Shown here: one piece after another, positions 16,709 through 25,003 of the stretch
Layout: each line of letters starts with the position of its first letter
How positions within the stretch are numbered: the stretch's first letter is position 1
Assembly (NCBI GenBank): GCA_020634795.1
Contig: JACKAZ010000001.1
Span: 62,001-126,000 of the forward strand
Length of the DNA stretch: 64,000 bases
Direction: 5' to 3'
Source: Ardenticatenales bacterium
GTDB taxonomy: Bacteria; Chloroflexota; Anaerolineae; Ardenticatenales; Ardenticatenaceae
Notes under the pieces: model-generated
The model's input: only the letters and a program-made list of their open reading frames with translations
Databases searched by the model: none
What the model was told of the DNA's origin: nothing
Position numbers and translations under genes: made by a program

Positions 16709-18985
16709 GTGAAAACATTTGGGATGGTGCTGTACAACGAGATCCGGCTGGCGTGGCGACGACGCAGCTTTTGGGTGGTACAGCTCCTGTGGCTCCTGCC
16801 GATATTACTCGACTTCGTCTTGGGGCCGCGTAGCGCATCCGGTGAGACGAACTTTGTGGCCAACGCCATCGAAGCGCTCATCTCCTTTGAATTCTTGCTG
16901 CTGCCGCTCATTGTGGGTCCGGCCCTGCTACGCGACTTGGGCGAGCCGGGAGAGCTTGTCTGGACTACACCGCTGGGGGCGGCCACCCACCTCGCCGCTG
17001 TGTTATGTGGGCTGCTTCTTGCATTGCTGCCACTCTTGGTCGCTCAACTCGCGGTGCGTTGGCTGTTGCCCACGCTGCTGTGGGACTATTCAGCTGCGCT
17101 ACTGCTCTGGCCTTACGGGCTGCCGTTGGTCATCGTGAGCACGTTGGTGGCTATCGCGATTGTTGCCCTACTGACCTTCCTGCTGCGACGGCTGCTCCTG
17201 TTGCTGCTTGCTTCAGTCGGACTGTGGTTCGGAACTATCGCGCTGCTCAGCCGCCTTACTACCACCAGCGCCAACCCTCTCGATTCGCCTTTGAACCTCC
17301 TCTTTAACGGGCTAGAACTCTCGCCTTCCGTTGGGCTCGGGCTGAGCCGCCCGCTGGTGCTGGGGTTAGCGGGCTGGCTGGTGGGATTAGGGGCGCTGCT
17401 GGCCATGGCTGCGCTAGGGACGGCGTTATGGCGCGACCACCGCCGCACCTTGGCACATCCTCGGCTGACAGGGGGGGCTACGCTCGTGGCGCTGCTCTTG
17501 GCGCTGTCTGGCTTTGTGCTGCACACACGGGCGGTGCAGGCGCAAACTCCGCCACCCTCCCCCTACCACAATCAGCAGGACGGCTGGCAGGTGCTCAGGC
17601 ACGAAATGGCGGTCGAGGTCGGCACCGACTCGCTACGCGGCCGGGCGACGCTGTACCTGGCCCCTGCGGGCCGTGCGATGCGAGGTCAAAAGCTGATCGT
17701 GCTGCGGCTCAACCCGGGAATGACTCCTACCGCAGTAGCGGGTGAAGCGGGGCCGCTCGACTATGTGCGCGCTGGCGACAGCATTTTGGTCACCCTTCCA
17801 CAAGCGCCCTCAATCCCCTTCATTCTGCATCTGGCGTGGGAAGGAACGCCCCAGCCCGCCTACGCCGATTACGGCAGTGGTGTTGGCTTCCATTGGCCCG
17901 CTTACACGACGCCTCAGCCCATTCGCGGGCTGCTCACAGCGGGCGTCGGCTATCTGATGCGAGATGGCGATTGGCATCCGTGGCCGTGGAGCACCCAACC
18001 CCATCAGGCGGGGGAAACGCACGTCACGCTGCGCACCACGCGGCCCAACGCCTTGTCAGCGGCCCCCTTGCACGAAGGAGAAGTGGAGTGGAACGACCGA
18101 TTGCCCGCCATTTTCCTGGCACTGCCACCGCCCGCACAGATGAAGGTGGGTCCGATCATCCTGCATCGCGGGGCGTGGACGGGGCCTGTGCTGAACCGCC
18201 ATCTGCGCCACTTTGCTGAATTGGCACCGCAGTTGGCGAGCGTGCTGGGGCAACCCGTCCCACGTCACATGGTGGTGATGCCCTACCTTTCCGACATGGT
18301 GTGGAGCGGTGAGCTGCTGTTGATCCCGGAAGGCACCGGATACCGACCGTATGCTTTCTTCAACATGTTCAGGGCAGCAGACTCCCCTGCGATCGAGGCG
18401 CGAGCCAAGTTGACGGCACTCGCGCAGGACTGGCTTAAGGCATCCCTAGCCCCCACCCCCACCGGATTCGTATGGGTCGAGCCGGGGGAGGCGTCTTTCA
18501 CCCTGCAAGGTGCGCCGCACGACCCAGGAAATGGCCGCTGGATTCCTGCGCTTGAGGGGATGTTAGCCCCGTCACCTAAGGCTGAATTGCAAGGTGCTGT
18601 CCCGCTTTCCTCGCCGGAGCCGCTTAACGACATCGCTCTCTGGCTCGCGATAGAGCTGGCAGAGCCAACGGTGCGGGCAGACGATCTGGCCCTGCTGCGT
18701 GCGGTGGCCGAACCTGTGGCAGGTGAGGGGGATGGGGAGTCGTGGCTAGCGCAGTCGAGTCAACTTCAGGAACGGCTTTTGCCCGTGCCATCGTTGTTGG
18801 AGGATGGGTATGACCCGGCCCTCGTCGTAGCGCTAGACCAATGGACGGAACGGGTCGGACGGGAGCGGGCATTGCGGCTGGTGGGTGAGGCAGTGCAGGG
18901 GGAGGCGCTTAGCGCCACCGGTTTGTTGGTGCGTCTGGAGGAGGTGAGTGGGGTCCCATTTGAGGGCGTAGATTTCCAAAGATAG
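16709..18985 (+). CDS. ABC permease fused to an M1-peptidase-like extracytoplasmic domain
   Basis: A 758-aa protein. Residues 1 to about 275 are an ABC-2-type permease: a basic amphipathic start (YNEIRLAWRRRSFWVVQL) and about six to seven membrane helices. Residues 280-758 are soluble and begin like the N-terminal beta domain of M1 aminopeptidases (HEMAVEVGTDSLRGRATLYL, then FHWPAYTTPQP and an exopeptidase-like fold). Neither the zinc motif HExxH nor a GxMEN motif can be found, so the domain is probably a binding or structural one. Similar permease-M1 fusions are known in bacteria. The start is GTG with AGAGGAGG upstream. The substrate is unknown. Confidence 0.75.
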   Translation: MKTFGMVLYNEIRLAWRRRSFWVVQLLWLLPILLDFVLGPRSASGETNFVANAIEALISFEFLLLPLIVGPALLRDLGEPGELVWTTPLGAATHLAAVLCGLLLALLPLLVAQLAVRWLLPTLLWDYSAALLLWPYGLPLVIVSTLVAIAIVALLTFLLRRLLLLLLASVGLWFGTIALLSRLTTTSANPLDSPLNLLFNGLELSPSVGLGLSRPLVLGLAGWLVGLGALLAMAALGTALWRDHRRTLAHPRLTGGATLVALLLALSGFVLHTRAVQAQTPPPSPYHNQQDGWQVLRHEMAVEVGTDSLRGRATLYLAPAGRAMRGQKLIVLRLNPGMTPTAVAGEAGPLDYVRAGDSILVTLPQAPSIPFILHLAWEGTPQPAYADYGSGVGFHWPAYTTPQPIRGLLTAGVGYLMRDGDWHPWPWSTQPHQAGETHVTLRTTRPNALSAAPLHEGEVEWNDRLPAIFLALPPPAQMKVGPIILHRGAWTGPVLNRHLRHFAELAPQLASVLGQPVPRHMVVMPYLSDMVWSGELLLIPEGTGYRPYAFFNMFRAADSPAIEARAKLTALAQDWLKASLAPTPTGFVWVEPGEASFTLQGAPHDPGNGRWIPALEGMLAPSPKAELQGAVPLSSPEPLNDIALWLAIELAEPTVRADDLALLRAVAEPVAGEGDGESWLAQSSQLQERLLPVPSLLEDGYDPALVVALDQWTERVGRERALRLVGEAVQGEALSATGLLVRLEEVSGVPFEGVDFQR

Positions 18986-19298
18986 AGATGCCATGCACCC
19001 TGCGCATTACGGAGAATGAAAGTAGCGGATGAGGATGTGGGGGTGTATGGGTGTGTGGGTGTGGGGCGTGGCAAAGCATCGCCATATCAATGGACAACAC
19101 TGTTCCCATGCGCTATCCGCCATTCGCCACGCCGTGGTTGTGGCGATCGACCGTTAGAGGGCGCGATCACGCTCACAAGCCCCTTGTTTTCTGGGCAGGG
19201 AGATACGCTTTGCCAGTAGTGAAGGGGCGATGAATAGGCATCGTGCGTCTGGCTCGGCCGACGCGGCGGCAGGCAACATGAAGGGTAAGGAGTGAGGT
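18986..19298. repeat. gap inside the ABC operon carrying a dispersed element
   Basis: This 313-nt stretch holds GT-rich short repeats (19036-19066) and, from about 19065 to 19212, a sequence clearly related to 62778-62920. They share GGCNTGGCANAG, CTATCAA-like text and CTGTTCCCATGC, then a CGTGGT/GCGATCG block and TTTCNGGGCAG. No ORF with coding character is seen. It separates the permease gene from its ATPase, which has its own strong ribosome site. Confidence 0.6.
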
Positions 19299-20177
19299 AT
19301 GGAAATCCGGATAGAAGGATTGAGCAAACAGTACCGTGGGGGCGTGCAAGCGCTACGCGGCGTGAATTTAACGATTGGCAACGGGATGTTCGGCTTGCTG
19401 GGGCCAAATGGGGCTGGAAAGACCACCCTGCTGAGGATCTTGGCGACGTTGCTCCGTCCGACGCATGGGCACGCTGCGGTGGGCGGTTTCGATGTGACCG
19501 ATCGGCAGGGAAAATGGGCGGTTAAGCGCATTCTGGGCTACCTGCCGCAGGAGTTGGCACTCTACCCCAATCTCTCGGTGCGCGAATTCCTCGACTACAT
19601 TGCCACGCTCAAGCTGCTGCATGAGCCGGTAGAGCGAGGCAGGCAGGTGGAGCGGGTGCTGGCGTTGGCGGGGCTGGAGGCCAATGCGGGGCGGCGCATC
19701 AAAACGCTCTCGGGAGGGATGAAGCGGCGTGTGGGCATCGCACAGGCGCTGCTGGGCGACCCCAAGCTGCTGATCGTAGATGAACCCACGGTGGGATTGG
19801 ACCCGGAGGAGCGCGTTCGCTTTCGCACGTTGCTGGCCCAGCTTGCGACGACGGGTGAGCGTATTGTTCTGCTCTCCACCCACATCGTGGAGGACGTCGC
19901 CACGACCTGTGACGACTTGGCAATAATGCACGAAGGGGAGATCCGTTTTCGTGGCGCACCCTCCGAGCTGTTACACTTTGCCGAGGGTCAAAGCTGGGAG
20001 CTGACACTGCCTTTGACCGATGTGCCTGACCCCAAGTGGCGCGTTGTTTCTACGTTGCGTGAGGCGGGGGAGCTTAGGCTGCGCGTCGTTGGGCCGCGTC
20101 CTAGCCCCAACGCCGTAGCCGTCGCTCCTACACTGGAAGAAGCCTACTTGGCCCTGATGGATGACGTGGTGACCTAA
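19299..20177 (+). CDS. ABC transporter ATP-binding protein
   Basis: A 292-aa ABC ATPase. Walker A is GPNGAGKTT (about 34-42), the Q-loop YLPQE, the signature LSGGMKRR (about 136), and Walker B with D-loop LLIVDEPTVGLD, then the switch His in LLSTHIVED. The class is that of ABC-2 drug/lipid exporters (YhaQ/CcmA-like). The C-terminal 80 residues are divergent and could contact the permease. The start follows AAGGAGTGAGG. It should energise the permeases encoded at 16007 and 16709 at the inner face of the membrane. Confidence 0.93.
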   Translation: MEIRIEGLSKQYRGGVQALRGVNLTIGNGMFGLLGPNGAGKTTLLRILATLLRPTHGHAAVGGFDVTDRQGKWAVKRILGYLPQELALYPNLSVREFLDYIATLKLLHEPVERGRQVERVLALAGLEANAGRRIKTLSGGMKRRVGIAQALLGDPKLLIVDEPTVGLDPEERVRFRTLLAQLATTGERIVLLSTHIVEDVATTCDDLAIMHEGEIRFRGAPSELLHFAEGQSWELTLPLTDVPDPKWRVVSTLREAGELRLRVVGPRPSPNAVAVAPTLEEAYLALMDDVVT

Positions 20178-20337
20178 ATTGTAGGATAGAGCGGGCAGAG
20201 CGGCCCGTCCCTCCTCACCCCCGGGCACGGGCAGGACGGCCCCTTCCTACCCCATCCACCCCCTCACAGCCCCACATTCCCTCATATCTGGCTTATGCTA
20301 TTATCAGCGGAAACAGCAACCGATGAAGGATAAGCCG

Positions 20338-21441
20338 ATGCAGGCCATGATCTACCGAGCTGCGGGGGGCCTTGACGTCATCCGCGCCGCCGATCTCCCC
20401 ACCCCCGACGTTGGTCCCCAAGATGTGCGGGTGCGCGTGGTAGCCGCTGCCCTCAATCACCTCGATCTCTGGACCCGCCGAGGTATGCCCGGCATTCCGC
20501 CCCGCTTTCCCCATGTCAGCGGCAGCGATGTCGCGGGGGTGATCGATGAGGTCGGCAGCGATGTGCAGGGCTGGCAGACCGGGGACAGGGTCGTTGTCAA
20601 CCCGACGCTCTCTTGCGGGCAGTGCGAATGGTGTCAGCGCGGCCAAGATCCGCTCTGTAATCGTTTCATGGTGCTGGGTGAACATTGTTGGGGCGGCTTT
20701 GCCGAGCAGTTGGTCGTCCCCGCCGCCAACCTCGAACGTGTCCCCGACGACTTCCCGCTGATCGAAGCCGCCGCCGCGCCGCTGGCCTATGCCACGGCTT
20801 GGCGGATGTTGATCTCGCGGGCGAAGCTCCGTCCGGGCGAAACGGTGCTGGTCGTCGGCGCGGGCGGCGGCGTCAACTCCGCCGCCATCCAGATCGCGGC
20901 GCTGGCGGGCTGCGAGGTCTGGGCGACGACCAGCACGCCCGAAAAGGTGGCGCTGGCCCACGCGCTGGGCGCGTCGTGGGTCGTCAACTATCGCGAAGAA
21001 CCAAACTGGAGCAAGGCGGTCTACCTCCACTCCGCCAAGCGCGGCGTAGACGTGATCGTGGACAACGTGGGCGCGGCGACTTGGCCCGCCTCGATCCGCA
21101 CCTTGGCGAAGGGCGGACGGTTGATCAATGTCGGGGCCACCACCGGCCACGCCGTCGAGATCGACATTCGTCAGATCTTCTGGAAGCAGATCCAACTGAT
21201 CGGCTCCACCATGTCCACCCGCAGCGAATTCCACGAGGTGATGCGCCTCGTCTGGCAGCGCAAGCTCAAGCCGGTCATCGACCGCGTGCTGCCCCTTTCC
21301 GAGCTACGCGAAGCCCACCGCATCATGGAGGAGGGCGAGCAGTTCGGCAAGATCGTCCTAAACGTAGGGAACGGCGAAAACGCAGCGAACGCCCATAACG
21401 CAGGGAACGCGGAATACCCCCAATCCCCTCCAAACTCATAA
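20338..21441 (+). CDS. zinc-dependent alcohol dehydrogenase (MDR family)
   Basis: A 367-aa medium-chain dehydrogenase/reductase. The catalytic-domain region LDLWTRRGMPG and HVSGSDVAGVIDEVG is followed by a structural zinc site CGQCEWCQRGQDPLC (four cysteines). The Rossmann domain starts VLVVGAGGGVNSAAIQIA. Products are oxidised alcohols or reduced aldehydes/quinones with NAD(P); the substrate is unknown. I prefer the ATG at 20338 because AAGGA lies 7 nt before it and the family starts with MxAM; an ATG at 20323 is also in frame. The C-terminus ends in a short low-complexity Asn-Ala run. Confidence 0.9.
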   Translation: MQAMIYRAAGGLDVIRAADLPTPDVGPQDVRVRVVAAALNHLDLWTRRGMPGIPPRFPHVSGSDVAGVIDEVGSDVQGWQTGDRVVVNPTLSCGQCEWCQRGQDPLCNRFMVLGEHCWGGFAEQLVVPAANLERVPDDFPLIEAAAAPLAYATAWRMLISRAKLRPGETVLVVGAGGGVNSAAIQIAALAGCEVWATTSTPEKVALAHALGASWVVNYREEPNWSKAVYLHSAKRGVDVIVDNVGAATWPASIRTLAKGGRLINVGATTGHAVEIDIRQIFWKQIQLIGSTMSTRSEFHEVMRLVWQRKLKPVIDRVLPLSELREAHRIMEEGEQFGKIVLNVGNGENAANAHNAGNAEYPQSPPNS

Positions 21442-21472
21442 GACTGATAAAACTCACCAGAGGAAGCCATCG

Positions 21473-23230
21473 ATGAGTGAAACAACGAAGTTTCGCGTCT
21501 TGATCACCGACGCCATCGCCCAAGCGGGGGTCGACTTTTTGCGCGAGGCGGGGGCCGAGGTCGTCGAATCCTTCGATCTCTCCCCCACACAGTTGGCCGA
21601 GCGGATCGTGGACTTCGATGCGCTGATCGTGCGTAGTGGGACGAAGGTGACGTCGCCGATCATCGAGGCCAGCGAGCGGCTGCGGGTGATCGGCCGCGCG
21701 GGCGCAGGGTTGGACAATATCGACGTCAGCACGGCACGCGCGGTGGGCGTCGAGGTGCGCAACTGCCCCGGTGCCAACAGCGTCGCCGTGGCCGAGCTGG
21801 CGATCGGCATGATTATCGGACTGGCACGCCACATCCCCCAAGCCGATGCCAGCATGAAGGCGGGCAAATGGGAGAAGAAGGCGCTCAAAGGGCTGGGCTT
21901 GCAGGGGCGGAAGCTGGGCATCGTCGGCTTTGGGCGGATCGGACGCGAGGTAGCCAGCCGCGCACAGGCGCTCGGCATGACGGTGCTGGTCAATCAGCCG
22001 CGGCTCACCCCCGAGCTGGCGCTGGAAGAGAAGGTGCAACTGCGCGATCTGCCCGACCTGCTGGCCGAAGCCGACTTCGTGACGCTGCATGTGCCGATGC
22101 GGCCCGAAAATGTGGGGCTGATCGGCGCGGTCGAGCTGGCGATGATGAAGCCAAGCGCCTATTTGATCAACACCGCCCGTGGGGGCATCGTGGATGAAGC
22201 CGCGCTGCTCGCGGCGCTAAACGATGGGACGATCGCGGGGGCGGCCATTGATGTGTACGAGGAAGAACCCGCGACCCACAGCGCCCTGGCCAAGCATCCC
22301 CACGTGATCGCCACGCCCCACATCGCGGCCAGCACCGACCAAGCGCAGAGCAATGCCGCGCTGGCCATCGCGGCCCAAGTCGCGGAGTTCATCCAGTCGG
22401 ATGCGGGCAACATCGCCGCCCGTCTCTCGCTCCAGATGGTGCCAACCGAACTGGTCATTCCGCACGAGGCGACCGATGCCAAGCGGGTGGCGCGGCTGGC
22501 GGCGGCCCTGCAAGAGGATGGACTGCTCGCCAATCCGCCGGTCGTCGCTGAAAAGGAAGGCAAGTTTATCGTGCTGGATGGCGCGACCCGCACCACGGCC
22601 TTCCGCGAGCTGAAGCTGCCCCATGTCGTCGTGCAGGTCGTCGATCCGAACAGCGAGGATGTAACGTTGCATACGTGGCACCACGTGGTCAGCGGTGATT
22701 CGGTCGCCGGGCTGTTGGAGGCGCTCTCATCGGTCGAGCATCTGAGATTGACGGAGATTCCGGCATCCGCTGTCCACGAAAGCGAGCGGGACGAACGCAC
22801 GGTAGCCGTGCTGGCGCTGGAAGATGGCCGTTTCATGCTGGCCCAATCCGACGGCGACAGCGATGCCTTCGACGTGCTGAACGCCTTCGTTGCCCGCTAC
22901 ACCGACTGGGGCAATGTGGCCCGCACCCTCACCCACGAAATCGAACAATTACGCGGCGCCTATGAGGGCATGGTGGCGCTGGTGCTGTTCCGCCCCTTCC
23001 AGCCGGACGATGCGCTGCGTGCGGCACTCAGTGGCCGCCACCTGCCGCAGGGCATCACGCGCTTCATCGTGCCGGGCCGCGTGCTGCGGCTGAACGTGCC
23101 GTTGGAGATTTTGCGCAGCACGGACAGCCTGCCCACCAAACGGCGCTGGCTCGATGAGCTGGTGAAGGAGAAGTTGAACAAGCAGCGGATCCGTTATTAT
23201 CACGAGCCGGTAATTCTGTTGGAGGATTAG
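21473..23230 (+). CDS. D-3-phosphoglycerate dehydrogenase-like protein fused to a ParB/SerK-like domain
   Basis: A 585-aa two-part protein. Residues 1-320 are a D-2-hydroxyacid dehydrogenase of the phosphoglycerate dehydrogenase (SerA) type: NAD site VGFGRIGREV (about 152), catalytic Arg in NTARGGIVDE, Glu in VYEEEP, and His in TPHIAAST. Residues 322-585 are not an ACT domain but resemble the ParB/sulfiredoxin-like free-serine kinases SerK/SbnI: IPHEATDAKR (about 328) and VLDGATRTTAFRELK (about 366), and the total length of 260 aa fits. SerA makes phosphohydroxypyruvate from 3-phosphoglycerate; the kinase would make O-phosphoserine from serine. AGAGGAAG precedes the ATG. The kinase assignment is inference. 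Confidence 0.85.
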   Translation: MSETTKFRVLITDAIAQAGVDFLREAGAEVVESFDLSPTQLAERIVDFDALIVRSGTKVTSPIIEASERLRVIGRAGAGLDNIDVSTARAVGVEVRNCPGANSVAVAELAIGMIIGLARHIPQADASMKAGKWEKKALKGLGLQGRKLGIVGFGRIGREVASRAQALGMTVLVNQPRLTPELALEEKVQLRDLPDLLAEADFVTLHVPMRPENVGLIGAVELAMMKPSAYLINTARGGIVDEAALLAALNDGTIAGAAIDVYEEEPATHSALAKHPHVIATPHIAASTDQAQSNAALAIAAQVAEFIQSDAGNIAARLSLQMVPTELVIPHEATDAKRVARLAAALQEDGLLANPPVVAEKEGKFIVLDGATRTTAFRELKLPHVVVQVVDPNSEDVTLHTWHHVVSGDSVAGLLEALSSVEHLRLTEIPASAVHESERDERTVAVLALEDGRFMLAQSDGDSDAFDVLNAFVARYTDWGNVARTLTHEIEQLRGAYEGMVALVLFRPFQPDDALRAALSGRHLPQGITRFIVPGRVLRLNVPLEILRSTDSLPTKRRWLDELVKEKLNKQRIRYYHEPVILLED

Positions 23231-23235
23231 GGGGG

Positions 23236-23275
23236 AAAGGTGCAAAGTGCAAAGTGCAAGGTGCAAGAATTCTTT
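23236..23275. repeat. heptad repeat GTGCAAR
   Basis: Four near-identical 7-bp units (GTGCAAA, GTGCAAG) lie right after the fused dehydrogenase gene; complement of the TGCACC heptad seen elsewhere in the window. Confidence 0.7.
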
Positions 23276-23391
23276 GAAAATCTAGCGAAAAACAATGCGC
23301 CCCGATTACGATTCACGATGGCAGAGCGGTGAGACGGTTCCCTACAACTCCCCATTCTCCATTCTCTATTTTCTATCCCACCGGAGCCACC

Positions 23392-24642
23392 ATGCTACGC
23401 ATTGATGAGATTCGCCGCCAGTTCCCTGCCCTGCAGCGTCAGATCAACGGCAATGCGGTGATTCACGCCGATAATCCGGGCGGCACCCAAGTGCCACAAG
23501 CGGTGGTCGATGCGATGAGCAACTACTTGCTCCATCGCAACGCCAATGTCCACGGTGAGTTCCTCACGTCGCAACTGACCGATGAGACGGTGGAGGCGGC
23601 TCGTGGGGCGATGGCCGATCTGCTCAACGCCCCCTCGCCCCGCGAGATCGTCTTCGGCAACAACATGACGACGCTCACCTTCCAACTGCGCCACATGCTG
23701 GCCCGCGACTGGACGGCGGGCGACGAAGTCGTGGTCACGACGCTCGACCACGATGCCAACTACACGCCCTGGCTGACGCTGGCCGAGGTCGGCGCGGTCG
23801 TTCACGAAGTTCCGCTGGCGGCGGACGGGGCGACGCTCGACCTTGCGACGTTGGATGATCTGCTCAATCCGCGCACCAAGCTGGTGGCGCTGGGCCACGC
23901 CTCGAACGCGGTCGGCACGCTCAACCCGCTGGACGAGATCATCCCGCGGGTGCGTGAACGGTCGCCGGAAGCACTGATCTTCGTCGATGCGGTGCAGAGC
24001 GTGCCCCACGTGCCGGTCGATGTGCAGGCGCTAGGCTGCGACATCTTGGTCTGTAGCGCTTACAAGTTCTTTGGGCCGCATGTCGGCGTGATGTGGGGGC
24101 GGGCCGATGTACTGGATCGGCTCCCGCCCTATAAGGTTCGGCCTGCAGGGGCCGATGCCCCGGACAAGTTCGAGACTGGCACCAAGAATCATGAAGGGTT
24201 GGCGGGCGTTGCGGCGGCGGTGGACTACCTTGCCGCGTTGGCCGCGCCCCACGCGGAGCGCCGCGCTCGGCTGCGTGAAAGCATGGCGCTGATCCGCGAT
24301 CACGAGCAACGATTGAGTGCGCAGCTCATCGCGGGCCTCACCGCGATCCCCACGCTGGCGTTCTACGGCATCCGCGATGTTGAGCGCGTCGATGAGCGGG
24401 TGCCGACGGTGGCCATCAACCTGCGCGGCTGGCATCCGCAGGCGTTGGCCGCAGCGCTGACCGACGAGGGCATCTTCTGCTGGTCGGGCCACTACTACGC
24501 GCTCAACCTGATCGAAGCGCTCGGCCTTGCCCCCGACGGGGCGCTGCGCATCGGCCTCGCGCACTACAATACGGCGGGCGAGGTGGCGCGGATCGTGGAC
24601 GTATTGAAGCGAGAAGCGTTGAAGCGAGACACGCGAGCTTAG
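23392..24642 (+). CDS. class V aminotransferase, cysteine-desulfurase-like
   Basis: A 416-aa PLP enzyme of the class V fold, close in type to the desulfurase-like subfamily (VC1184 type). The PLP lysine sits in CSAYKFFGPHVGV near residue 225, with the preceding Asp in FVDAVQS and the His in GHASNAVGT. It lies 160 nt after the SerA-SerK-like fusion. The family includes cysteine desulfurases and serine/phosphoserine or alanine transaminases, so a role in serine, phosphoserine or sulfur metabolism is plausible but not proven. The start at 23392 follows CCGGAG and gives the family N-terminus; an earlier in-frame ATG at 23329 is less likely. Confidence 0.85.
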   Translation: MLRIDEIRRQFPALQRQINGNAVIHADNPGGTQVPQAVVDAMSNYLLHRNANVHGEFLTSQLTDETVEAARGAMADLLNAPSPREIVFGNNMTTLTFQLRHMLARDWTAGDEVVVTTLDHDANYTPWLTLAEVGAVVHEVPLAADGATLDLATLDDLLNPRTKLVALGHASNAVGTLNPLDEIIPRVRERSPEALIFVDAVQSVPHVPVDVQALGCDILVCSAYKFFGPHVGVMWGRADVLDRLPPYKVRPAGADAPDKFETGTKNHEGLAGVAAAVDYLAALAAPHAERRARLRESMALIRDHEQRLSAQLIAGLTAIPTLAFYGIRDVERVDERVPTVAINLRGWHPQALAAALTDEGIFCWSGHYYALNLIEALGLAPDGALRIGLAHYNTAGEVARIVDVLKREALKRDTRA

Positions 24643-25003
24643 AGGTGTAAGGTGCAAGGTGCAAGGTGCAAGGTGCAGCGGGGCGCATTGCCGGACGCAG
24701 TCGCGCCGCCAGACCCTTCGCTCCGCTCAGGGTGACAAGGGGAGGAGTGTGCGGGGCGCATTGCCGGATGCAGTCGCGCCGCCAGACCCTTCGCTCCGCT
24801 CAGGGTGACAAAGGGAGGAGTGTGCGGGGCGCATTGACGGACGCAGTCGCGGTGTGGTACGTCTCACAGAGCGGGTCTCACTCACCCCTTGTCATTCTGA
24901 GCCGCAGGCGAAGAATCCGGCGCAGCGCCATTCGCAACTCGAACCACCCAGAAACACGTAAAATACGACAACATAGAACCACCCAGAAAGACGCAACCTA
25001 CCC
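24643..25003. repeat. 73-bp tandem repeat and inverted dispersed elements upstream of clpB
   Basis: The heptad GGTGCAA repeats at 24646-24676 are followed by two full 73-bp units (24679-24751 and 24752-24824) and a partial third (to about 24850). Each unit carries CTTCGCTCCGCTCAGGGTGA (starting 24716, 24789). At 24889-24913 a diverged copy lies in reverse orientation (TTGTCATTCTGAG then GAAG), making an inverted pair. Just before clpB there are two copies of GAACCACCCAGAAA. No CIRCE heat-shock operator is seen. Confidence 0.8.

Noticed and set aside
16709..18985. Active M1 aminopeptidase in the permease fusion
   Set aside because: No HExxH or GxMEN zinc/peptide motif is visible in the ectodomain, so I describe it only as M1-like.
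24679..24850. Tandem 73-bp repeats as a possible CRISPR array
   Set aside because: Units are direct copies with no variable spacers between them and no cas genes in the window.
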